Assembly: GCF_901933205.1 (NCBI RefSeq)
Contig: NC_044590.1
Location: 5,719,501-5,783,500, forward strand
From: Camarhynchus parvulus
Lineage: Eukaryota > Chordata > Aves > Passeriformes > Thraupidae
Direction of reading: 5' to 3'
DNA: 64,000 nt
Under the pieces are notes generated by a model, which was not told the DNA's origin, did no database searches, and saw only the letters and a program-made list of their open reading frames with translations. Positions 56,301 to 64,000 of this stretch are shown one piece after another; within the stretch, counting starts at the first letter, position 1; each line of letters opens with the position of its first letter. Position numbers and translations under genes: made by a program.

Positions 56301-59300
56301 TCCTGTGTTTTTGGAGATACTGCTGAGAAATGAGCCTGCAGAAGTTGGTGGCTGTGGGTTTTTATTGGTTTTTCTTTTAAAGAAATTATAACTGACTTTG
56401 TTTTTGTTTTGCTTTTAAATAGGCTTCAGAGTTAGGTCAGACATTAAATGAAAATGTTCTCAAACCTGCACAGGAAAAGGTAACTTTGGATCTAGTACAT
56501 GGCTTGAAGAAAAATGCTTGTGCTCACTCAAGGAATGGTTCATTCCTGCTGCCACAGCTGCCCAGGTTCTCAGGGGGTCTTTTTGTGAAGGGGAGACATC
56601 AAACAACTCCCAAGTTAGGCTCCTATAAGAGAAATGTTAATGAGGGGAAACTCCCTGCACCTGCCTCTCTCATGTTCGCCAGCATCTGTCACATTCTCTC
56701 TTGTTAGGTACCATTTTATGGATTTCATGCTTTCAATAATGGAAGATGGAACAAGGGGAAAATGCACCCTAAATGGATATAAAATCAGTTGTTTAAATAT
56801 ATATATATATTCCTATCTATTAGTAGTTGTATCTTGGAGTGTTAAGTTCCTAGTGTTTTACCTACCTGCCAGCTTTATTTTAATTCAGTCAAACATCTTT
56901 AAGCCATTTGAAGAGAATGTTTTAATCATATTGCAAATTGATTCCTCTTCTATTACCTTTATTAATTTACCGTTCTTTACATGGCATTTCAAATCACAGG
57001 AGAAGACTCTAATTGGTTTTCTATTCCCTAGAATTATCCACAGCTTATTTCAGAAGGCTTAGATGCATTATTTTCAGGGTTATATTTTAGGGTGCATTTC
57101 CTTGAGCTGCTTTTTATTTTGTAGGACAATTTAATGAGAAATTATGCATTTTGTGTTAAAAAAAAAGAGATCCATTTCCCTTAGGATGTTGTGCTGTTAG
57201 TTCTAAATAAGTGTTACTTTCTGAAATAATTATTCTCTGTATGGTTATACAAAATCACTTGCTTTGGAACAACAACAACATTTATTAAGTGGTGAAAGGT
57301 ACCTGTTGTATTGTGTTCCACCAAAATTCAAAGCCCTTTTAATATTTAAGTAAGCATCTATAAAAGATAGAGAATAAAAGGGATCTGCTACATTTCGAAA
57401 CACAGTCTTTATATGCAGTGGAATATATTGATAAAGCTTCATGTTTGCAGATGTTTTTTGTACTTGTGTTTTATTGCTCAGCAGTAGTGTAATGATACCT
57501 GAACTGTGTTTAAATGATACCTTTCTCAAACTGGGTGTGATACCTTCCTCAAACTGGGTTTTTAGCCACAGAAAATTCCCACAAACTCAAAGGACTGAGC
57601 TTCACTCCACTGTAGATCAACAGGCTTCATATATAATTTTCTTAACTTAGTTTTGACTTAAATCTATTTTGATTCAGTTTGGGGTTGGTTTTTTTGACAT
57701 TTTAGCTGTTAAGCACAAATGAGGCTGTCTGAAGGTTTCAGTAATACTTTGTTTTATGACTAATTACCAATACTTTGGTCCACATAGGTGAAAGAGGGGA
57801 AAATATTTGAGGAGGTCACCACGGGGGTATCACAGTTGGCCAGCAAGGTATGAGGTGGCCTGCCTGGCTTTAAGGAGGCCAAACAAGTCAAGCCAGTCTC
57901 CATATTCTCATAAAAATAATACAAAACCCCAGTGTAGCTTTGGTCTGTGCTTGTGTTGAATAGAGAAAGTGGAATTTTCAGTAGTCAGCACTTCTGTTGG
58001 GGTGTTTAAAGCTGCACAGGCATGATGGTGTCCTCTTAATAATTTGAATGAGGACATGGGGTGATTATAAACAGCAAAGAAAATGTGTGAGGGAATATGG
58101 AGACAGCTTGTCTTCCACTGGTACAGTAAAAGCTGCTAATTCTCTTCACCTTTCTCCTTTGCCTTCCGCTGCTCTCGGTGATGTGGTAAGTGTGCCTGAG
58201 GCTGCCAAGCACAGAAATCCTGCACAAACTAACAGCTGCTGGGGTAACTTGCATGGTTTTACCCAGGAGTGTGTCTCTTCTAGCACTGGGAAAGTCAGCA
58301 CTGGAAACTCTTCCATAGACCAACTCAGTGTCTTAGGTTTTGGTACTGTTTGAATAAAATAAATTATGTTACGTGTTCTGTTTAGAGCCTGGAAACTTTC
58401 AGGCTGAATTCTGGGATTCATCCTCCCTGTCTCAGAATGGTACCTTCCATGATGTCACTTCTGAAGTTGTATTTCTGATCCAGTTCTAGGACTCAACTTT
58501 AGGCCTGTTTTATGTGGGTAGTGAAATAATGCTGAAACAGAGTGAAAGTAGCTGTGTAGAACAGTAGAAATATAAATGCAAGTTGCATTAATCATAAAAC
58601 ATCATTGCTTTCATTAGGTTTCATTTTATGTAAGAACTAATTCCAGTACTTTTGTCAAGGAAGTCTAGGAGAAGATTCAAAAGATGTTACAATTCCCACC
58701 TCTTCCAGCAGCACAGTGCTGTCAAATGGATGTTCTTTACATCCACCATGTAACTGCCCATCAGAAACATTAATGAGCTCTGAGTTAAACGTGTTTAATT
58801 TGTGGGAACAAGTGGAGGAATTTGTCTGGCTTTTGCTCTTGGACTTGGCAGGGGTGTTGGTTCAGTCCAAATGAATGGAGTGTGTTTTTTTTTCTCTAGG
58901 TTCAGGGAGTTGGGAGTAAGGGATGGAGAGATGTCACCACTTTCTTTTCAGGCAAAGCAGATGATAATTCTGACAGGTAATATTTTGTTCTTGCTTTCTA
59001 TCTCTTTGAACACATAATTTTATCTCCTGTACATTCACTGTAGTATAGTAGTGAAAGGTAATTTTTCAATATTAAGAACTTATTCTGTCTTTGCTGATAG
59101 TCCTCCTCTATGTAATAAGGAGGAATTCAATATAATTTTGTTTATAACTGTTTTTAAACTGAGAACAAAGCAGTGCACATATTTTGGTTTAAAATTTACT
59201 CCAAATGCACATTCCCTTTCCCTGGGCTCGTTAAATCTCTTAACAAAATCTGTGAATTAGACAACAAGCTTATGTCATATTTAGCTTATTTAGTTCTTCC

Positions 59301-59759
59301 TTTATCATCAAGGGTTTTTTTAAAGCAAAGAGCAGTAGAAATACAGTTTTCTTTGGGGTCATTTATTTTTACTGTTATGTTTGACATAACTAATTTATTT
59401 CTACCTTCCTTTCCCCCCCATCCCCCAGTAGACCAGCTGAGGGAGACAGCTACCAGAACAGTGGAGGGGAGGGCTACCAGAACAATGCTGTAGATCAAAG
59501 CTTCTGGGATACCTTTGGCAACTCAGATGCACCAAAAGCTCATAAATCTCCAAGCAGTGAGAGTTGGACCTATGTGGACAATTCCACAGAGAAGAAGAGC
59601 TCGGATAGCTGGGACGTGTGGGGCTCGGGAACGGTCTCCAACAAGAACAGTAACAGCGACAGCTGGGAAAACTGGGAGACCAACTGGGAGAACACAGGAG
59701 GGGAGAGCAAGACCAGAAAACCTCCTAAGGCAACAAAAAATGCATGGGATGACTTTTAG
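47282..59759 (+). CDS. ARFGAP1: ARFGAP1, ADP-ribosylation factor GTPase-activating protein 1 (complete spliced CDS)
   Basis: Coding exons: 47282-47341, 48185-48294, 49273-49444, 50362-50462, 51115-51201, 51704-51800, 53154-53210, 53404-53436, 56423-56479, 57788-57847, 58900-58976, 59432-59759. They total 1239 nt, 412 residues plus TAG, against about 406 in human. The ArfGAP domain has a zinc finger at C22, C25, C42 and C45 (CX2CX16CX2C) and the catalytic arginine R50. The first curvature-sensing ALPS helix spans about F199-S234 and the second about I264-S295, the same numbering as in mammals. The C-terminus holds a WxxF-type WDTF (329-332) and a tryptophan-rich acidic tail ending WDDF. The enzyme stimulates GTP hydrolysis on ARF1 and so governs COPI coat cycling at Golgi membranes; tryptophan motifs in the tail bind coat adaptors (family knowledge). 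The ATG context (A at -3, G at +4) is strong. Confidence 0.97.
47342..48184 (+). other. ARFGAP1 intron between coding exons 1 and 2
   Basis: 843 bp, no repeat or gene recognised. It contains an AATAAAG at about 47739 that could serve as an intronic polyadenylation signal, but nothing else supports that. Confidence 0.7.
48185..48294 (+). CDS. ARFGAP1: ARFGAP1 coding exon 2, zinc finger and arginine finger
   Basis: Residues 21-56 plus two bases of S57. It contains all four zinc-binding cysteines (22, 25, 42, 45) and R50 in [10 protein letters not shown]. Acceptor TGTCACAG. The donor is GTCAGC, unusual at +3. Confidence 0.97.
48295..49272 (+). other. ARFGAP1 intron between coding exons 2 and 3
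   Basis: 978 bp. It holds a poly-T run at about 48521-48538 and a short CR1 tail (48849-48912). Otherwise unremarkable. Confidence 0.75.
48849..48912 (-). mobile_element. CR1 LINE 3'-terminal fragment
   Basis: About 64 bp: AGAATCGTAGAATTTCC, AAGGTTGGAAAAGACGTC, TAAGATCATCAAGTCCAACC. This is the complement of the extreme CR1 3' end, severely 5'-truncated. Confidence 0.9.
49273..49444 (+). CDS. ARFGAP1: ARFGAP1 coding exon 3, rest of the ArfGAP domain
   Basis: Completes S57 and runs to Q114: [10 protein letters not shown], the [12 protein letters not shown] helix and [20 protein letters not shown]. Acceptor TTTTCAG, donor GTAGGC, ends in phase 0. Confidence 0.97.
50362..50462 (+). CDS. ARFGAP1: ARFGAP1 coding exon 4, linker
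   Basis: Residues 115-147 plus two bases of R148. It has the family landmarks [10 protein letters not shown] and NWTPPQP; the end is less conserved. The acceptor is TTGTAG followed at once by GTAG, so a second AG lies 4 nt downstream; using it would shift the frame. Donor GTACGT. Confidence 0.96.
51115..51201 (+). CDS. ARFGAP1: ARFGAP1 coding exon 5
   Basis: Residues 149-176 plus split codons at both ends. It contains the conserved [13 protein letters not shown]. Acceptor TTTCAG, donor GTAATG. Confidence 0.97.
51704..51800 (+). CDS. ARFGAP1: ARFGAP1 coding exon 6, start of ALPS1
   Basis: Residues 177-209: [25 protein letters not shown]. The first ALPS motif begins at F199. Acceptor TGTGGCAG, donor GTAAGG, ends in phase 0. 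Confidence 0.97.
53154..53210 (+). CDS. ARFGAP1: ARFGAP1 coding exon 7, ALPS1 core
   Basis: Nineteen codons (210-228), [19 protein letters not shown]. It is rich in Ser/Thr/Gly with spaced bulky residues, as in curvature-sensing helices. 57 nt, phase 0 at both ends. Acceptor CTAAAG, donor GTAAGT. Confidence 0.97.
53404..53436 (+). CDS. ARFGAP1: ARFGAP1 coding exon 8, 33-nt microexon-like
   Basis: Eleven codons (229-239), [11 protein letters not shown], ending ALPS1. The intron before it is only 193 bp. Acceptor TTCACAG, donor GTGATT, phase 0 at both ends. Confidence 0.95.
53437..56422 (+). other. ARFGAP1 intron between coding exons 8 and 9
   Basis: 2986 bp, the largest intron within the coding part. 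AT-rich, with no repeat, RNA gene or additional ARFGAP1-like exon recognised. Confidence 0.65.
56423..56479 (+). CDS. ARFGAP1: ARFGAP1 coding exon 9, spacer between ALPS motifs
   Basis: Nineteen codons (240-258), [19 protein letters not shown]. Acceptor TTTAAATAG, donor GTAACT. 57 nt, phase 0 at both ends. Confidence 0.97.
56480..57787 (+). other. ARFGAP1 intron between coding exons 9 and 10
   Basis: 1308 bp, AT-rich, with a short AT dinucleotide run near 56798-56811 and a 23-bp tandem duplication at 57516-57561. Confidence 0.7.
57516..57561. repeat. 23-bp tandem duplication
   Basis: Two adjacent copies of GATACCTTYCTCAAACTGGG plus a variable GTGT or GTTT-type end, in an ARFGAP1 intron. Confidence 0.88.
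57788..57847 (+). CDS. ARFGAP1: ARFGAP1 coding exon 10, first half of ALPS2
   Basis: Twenty codons (259-278), [20 protein letters not shown]. Acceptor CCACATAG, donor GTATGA. 60 nt, phase 0 at both ends. Human has FDDVSSGVSQ where this has [10 protein letters not shown]. Confidence 0.97.
57848..58899 (+). other. ARFGAP1 intron between coding exons 10 and 11
   Basis: 1052 bp. It contains a possible unused or poison exon with a strong GTAAGT donor at 58186 (see findings). No repeats recognised. Confidence 0.65.
58900..58976 (+). CDS. ARFGAP1: ARFGAP1 coding exon 11, second half of ALPS2
   Basis: Residues 279-303 plus two bases of R304: [20 protein letters not shown] then DDNSD. Acceptor TTTCTCTAG, donor GTAATA. 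Confidence 0.97.
58977..59431 (+). other. ARFGAP1 intron before the last exon
   Basis: 455 bp, ending in a long C/T tract and the tandem acceptor. Nothing else recognised. Confidence 0.8.
59427..59431 (+). promoter_or_regulatory. NAGNAG tandem splice acceptor
   Basis: AG at 59427-59428 and again at 59430-59431, behind a long C/T tract. Use of the first would insert one serine (D-S-R-P instead of D-R-P) without shifting the frame. Confidence 0.75.
59432..59759 (+). CDS. ARFGAP1: ARFGAP1 last coding exon, Trp-rich tail and stop
   Basis: Residues 304-412 and TAG. It includes the EGDSYQN and EGYQNN near-repeats, SFWDTF (327-332), [11 protein letters not shown], and a ladder of tryptophans at 382, 385 and 389, ending AWDDF. 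The acceptor is CAGTAG, a tandem NAGNAG site. The start given uses the downstream AG, which reproduces the DRP sequence found in mammals. Confidence 0.95.
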
Positions 59760-62315
59760 AACTCTGTTACCCCTGCTCTGCACAGCTGGGAAAGGGAGGC
59801 TGTGCTGGTTGATGGAGGGGAGGAAGTTTTACACACACCTGGAGTATCATGGCTGACCTTTCTGATCTGTTTGTGCTTCCCATTCATTCTCCTTCCTTCT
59901 GCCCCGGTATAGGGAAAAAAAAAGTAGCATCTGAATCTTTTCTTTCATAAAGGTGGCTCTCCCTTTTTAAGGATAGTGATAAGTATATTCTCCTTGCACT
60001 ATTGGAGCTGGCTACAGCAACTTTCTTAACACAAATGTTAATGGAGAGAAATCAGTGCAAGGACACTTCCATGGCACAACCTTGCATGTGTAGGTTCATA
60101 GGTGTTCATCCAGTCCTCATCTAATTTGAGATTTGGGGTGTTTAATGCAAACAAAGGACAGGGTGTGACTTGGAAAGACAGCCATTGACTGGGCAAGCTG
60201 CAGTTGGATACATTGAGTTCCAATGCCTTATGGATTGCTCTGACTACAGGAGGTCTGGCAATTCTAGATGGTCTTTAACATATTTTTTATTGAAGCTTTG
60301 TTTTTAAACATTGTGACATTATTTTTTTTTTTAGTAGTTGGAAACTTATTTTTCTCCTTTAGAATTCAGAAGGAATCTAGAGCTAGATAATAATTTGTGT
60401 AAACTTAAACGATTGACCTGAGCTCTCAAGGGATATCCAGAATGGCTTTATTTGCCCACCTTACTCAATGGATTGAGTTTGCACTCAACTGTAGTTTCTG
60501 ATACACAGAAAAGCAAAGCTGTGGTGTTTTCCTTCCTCACCTATGCCCTTGCTGCAGTTTGAGTGTTTTATATACTCTCTTTTTTCTCTTTCTTCCTTCT
60601 ACCTGTGTAGTATTTTATAAATGCTGTTAAAAAATTAAGTCTTTCTGCTGCTTATGTCCTTCTGGACATCTGTTTGGCAACCTGGCAGTGAAAAAAATAA
60701 TTATAAAGAAGATTCCAACAAGAAAGAAATGGGTGGAAAATACAAGAACATTGAGGAAAAAGCCTGGCAGCTAGGCCCTTTCAAGATGAGTAGATGTCTG
60801 GATTTAATAGTAAAATTTAATTTAAGCAGATGTTTTCCGAACGGTTCTTTAGTGTGTCAAGCTGTATCTCTGTTTCTGTCATATATTTCTCCACATTTTT
60901 TCCTGGATCTTGTTAAAGAACACTATTTTGGAAACATGAGAAACTCTTTGTCAGCATTAAGGACTGGAACAGGAGATTCAGTTATGTGTCAGTTTTGACC
61001 CAACAAATCTCTTTGCATGACACAAACCATAACTTCTAGAGAAGAGCTGTGACTTTTAACATCAGAGGTGTCATAGGTATCCCATTTTATTGTGGGGGAT
61101 GGGTTGTGAATGTACCCTCAGCACAAAAACAATCAGCTCACTTGAAAACTTGAATCATTATGTTCTCTGTGGTCTGCTTTTCCAGCATGGGGTTCTTTCT
61201 GTGAACCCTGTAGATCCTATTACTTACCTAAAAGCCTTTTCTTTTAAAAACTGGTTAATTTGTTCAACAACCAACTGAAGTTGTTAAAGTTACCATAAAT
61301 AACACTCCACTTCTTTTACTCCTCACAGAGGTTTTTGAGCAGATAGTAATATCAGCAGTTTAAAAAGGAAAGAAAATTAATTTCCTCATAAGTAGCAGAT
61401 TTTAAAGGCTTAAGTCTGACTAAAGTAGCTCTGTTTACAGCCTGAGTTGGTATTTCTATTCCTAGGATCTTTCAGATGGTGAACAGAACATTTTTCCAGT
61501 CTTCTCTCACCCTGTTTTGTGAGAGTTGGGATTTCTTTTTTCCCCCCTTGCCTCTCCTGAGAGCGTGGTCTGAAGCTCATGGTCTCTGAGCCTCTGCAGC
61601 ATCCAGAGCTGCTCAGACCCAAGTGCTGCTCCAGGCTCAGCCATTCCCAAGGTGTCCCTGCTGCCACAGACCCTGTGGAAGTGCCAAAGGCACAAGAGCT
61701 CTTGGTTTGCAATGCTGCTCATGGTACCATTGGCAGCAGTTCACATCCTGACTAAAACAAGGATTTTTTTTCTACTTTTTCTCCAGTTCCAAGTATAACT
61801 TTGTCATAGCTTAGCTGCATGTCAGACATAACTTTGGTTTTTTATGCTTACACCTCTGTTGCCTCCTTGTCAATGTGTCTGCTCCCCAGTCTGAAGCTGG
61901 TTCAGCTTCTTCTGTACAAGTTTATTACAGTTTCTCTTTCATAAACCTCCTGAAATGGCTTGTGCCAGGAGAATCTTTATTTCAGTCCACTCACTCAGTG
62001 GTATTGTGATGTGTGTGTGCATGTTCTCCTCAGCTGTGAGCTTTGCCTGGGACAAAAGTGGTTTATTTATGTATCACTTGCAGCCACAATTGGCATGAGC
62101 CATTTGTTTGTTCTTCTGATTTGATTTTTGTAGCTTTTGAAACTTCTGTGTTCTAAATCAAACAGCCAGAGCCCTGCTCAAGCAGAAGCTTTGGGTAAGG
62201 ATTTTTCCTCCAGTTGAGGAGGCAAGGACAGAACAGTTGCCATCTCTCTTTCTGCAGTGTTGTAGGGAAGCAACAAAATGCTACAACTGGCAGAAAGATG
62301 TTACTGGAAGATCCA

Positions 62316-62321
62316 AATAAA
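62316..62321 (+). terminator. Candidate polyadenylation signal (proximal)
   Basis: AATAAA in CCAAATAAACCG, about 2.56 kb past the ARFGAP1 stop. The sequence after it is only moderately GT-rich. Confidence 0.35.
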
Positions 62322-63667
62322 CCGATACAATGGCAGAAGTTGTAACTGCAGACACAAAATCAGTGTGCCAGCTGGTCAGTTTGATGGGCAAATGGGCATT
62401 TTTTAATGACTTGTTTGAGCCTGAATGTGTCATCATGCCTTCCAGAGGAGAGGACAAAACAAAGGCATTTTCTTTTTTTGCACACCAACTGTTTTATTGA
62501 ATTTTACTTATTTTCAGAGTAGGTGGCTGGGAGGTTTCTGCACTGTGAAGAAAATCCCATCAAGTTGCATGTGTGGAGCAAGTGTTTATGAATCAGACTT
62601 TTTTATTTTTTAATTCCTCCTCCTCTCCCCAGATCCTCCCCTTTTGGCCTGATGGGGAGCAGAGGCAGTGAGTGCAGGCTGCTGGAGCTGAGGCTGCCTG
62701 GCTGAGGGAGGATCCAGCCATGAATCTGAGCGTGTGGGGTGGCAGGGCCAGGGCCAGGGCACCGTGGGCTCTGCTCCCTCTCATCTCACTCCATGAGTCT
62801 CAGGTTTAGGTCATACAAACTGCCAGGAGATGTGCAGGAGGTGAAATTGCTGCACCAATTGGACATTGCAATGGCTGGTTCAAATCCCCTGGGGACCCAG
62901 CTTTTATTTCTTTGTATGGCTTCAGCTTTGGAAAATACAGAGCAGCTGGATTCCTGCAGGTGGTCTGATACAAGAAAAATGTCAAATCAAACTAAGTGCC
63001 ACTTGCAAAACAGTGAAAGTCTTGGAGAGTGCTCCCAAACATAATCCTGGGAGTTAGGGATTATTTTTAAATGTTTTATTTGTGTATTGAAACCTATTAA
63101 TAATTAGTACAATTCAAGAAGTGCTTGGCCAGCTCTCCCTCATGGTTGAGACCTCAAGGATAATGCTGCTGCTTTTATTTTCCAGGCCAGACTGTAACAT
63201 TCCATGGGTTCATAATGTACTTGTCAGTGTAATGGTCTGTGCAATAATTTAACAAGTGTAGATAAAACCTTTGTTTAATCCAGGATACATTTAAAGATAC
63301 AGTGGTCCTTTTGGAGAGTAGCAGTCCACACAAGTATTTCAGTTCTTAGCTTATTCTGGCTGAAATACTAAATTTCAGTGACCCAGGTAAAAGTTTGAGC
63401 AATCAGTGATTTAAACAGAAATCAGGAAACATTTCCATGGCCATTATTAAGAGTTTGATCGTAATGGCTGAGTGGCCTCTAGCTGCAGAACCCTCTTTCA
63501 TTTCCATGCCAGCAGAAACTTGGTCAGTCTGGAGTACTGTATCTTTAATTTTCCTGCTGTGTTTTTTTGTGAAGTTCACAGGAACGGCAATTTCAGTGAA
63601 CACTATTCATTGTTCTGTAGAGTGGTTCTGGACTTGAACTGCAGTGTCATCTTTTAAAGAGTATTCT

Positions 63668-63673
63668 AATAAA
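63668..63673 (+). terminator. Candidate polyadenylation signal (distal)
   Basis: AATAAA in TCTAATAAAGC, followed within 25-45 bp by GGTGGTTAGCCCTTTTTC, a reasonable GT/T-rich downstream element. Confidence 0.4.
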
Positions 63674-64000
63674 GCAAAGAGATCTGGAGCAGAATGGTGG
63701 TTAGCCCTTTTTCAGGAGACTTCAGTTAATTTTCAACCCAGGTGCTGCTGTCAGGCATATTCTTCCCTGGCAGTAACAAAGGAGAAGGGAAGCTGCCAAC
63801 ATTAATAGAGCCAAAAACTTCTTTGTATTTCATTGGAGTTTCACAGTCTAACTTCAGACTCTTACTTAGGAGCAGTTTGGAGACATTGTTTGCCTCCTTA
63901 TTTAAGGAGAACTATAAATAGAAATTAAAGTGCAGATAAATTTATGTACTCTGAAATTTTTATTAGCTGTCTACAGAGGCACTTATTACAGCAGAGAAAG

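Larger units (their letters stand above)
59760..63700 (+). other. ARFGAP1: ARFGAP1 3' UTR and downstream flank (3' end uncertain)
   Basis: No convincing gene follows the stop codon. Open frames are short (at most 114 codons) and featureless. Canonical AATAAA hexamers occur at 62316-62321 and 63668-63673, so the UTR could be about 2.6 or 3.9 kb; non-canonical sites nearer the stop are also possible. In mammals the next plus-strand gene is COL20A1; no collagen Gly-X-Y exon was seen before the window ends. Confidence 0.5.

Noticed and set aside
61410..61722. Minus-strand frame of about 100 codons downstream of ARFGAP1
   Set aside because: No family features, and it lies in the likely 3' UTR. 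No collagen-type Gly-X-Y repeats were seen that would announce COL20A1.

Overview
The window is vertebrate nuclear DNA and almost certainly avian. Both genes are split by GT-AG introns, both start inside CpG islands, and five fragments look like the bird-typical CR1 LINE 3' end. A 481-bp solo LTR with an internal TAATA array resembles songbird endogenous-retrovirus LTRs as I recall them, so a passerine is my best guess; the order-level call is inference. The window contains no bacterial genes, CRISPR array, or recognisable tRNA or rRNA.

Two protein-coding genes are supported, arranged head-to-head. NKAIN4 (Na,K-ATPase-interacting protein 4) is on the minus strand. Exon 1 is at 32929-32982, inside a CpG island. 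After a 24.6-kb intron come exon 2 (8209-8346) and exon 3 (7663-7743), and I could not find the later exons in 1-7662, so the gene probably runs off the left edge. ARFGAP1 (the ADP-ribosylation factor GTPase-activating protein of the Golgi) is on the plus strand. It has a CpG island at about 43.1-43.85 kb with a putative noncoding first exon, then twelve coding exons from the ATG at 47282 to the TAG at 59757-59759. They assemble into a 412-residue protein without a frame break, followed by a long 3' UTR. The NKAIN4-ARFGAP1 pair is neighbouring in mammals too (human 20q13.33), which supports both assignments.

Layout: 1-7662 NKAIN4 intron 3; 7663-8346 exons 3 and 2; 8347-32928 intron 1 (solo LTR, AT-rich microsatellite, two CR1 fragments, several AT-rich blocks that may be conserved noncoding elements); 32929-33400 NKAIN4 first exon and promoter; 33400-43120 intergenic (two CR1 fragments and one especially enhancer-like block near 42.0-42.35 kb); 43120-43850 ARFGAP1 promoter and CpG island; 43850-59759 ARFGAP1 introns and coding exons; 59760-64000 3' UTR and flank.

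The two proteins do not obviously share a pathway. ARFGAP1 stimulates GTP hydrolysis on ARF1 at highly curved Golgi/COPI membranes, which it senses through two ALPS helices. NKAIN4 is a small tetraspan-type membrane protein whose family binds the Na,K-ATPase beta subunit. The most notable points are the run of frame-neutral exons building the ALPS region, a NAGNAG tandem acceptor at the last ARFGAP1 exon, a bird C-terminus ending WDDF, a ZNF143-type promoter site, and several candidate regulatory blocks. No novel multi-gene system was seen.
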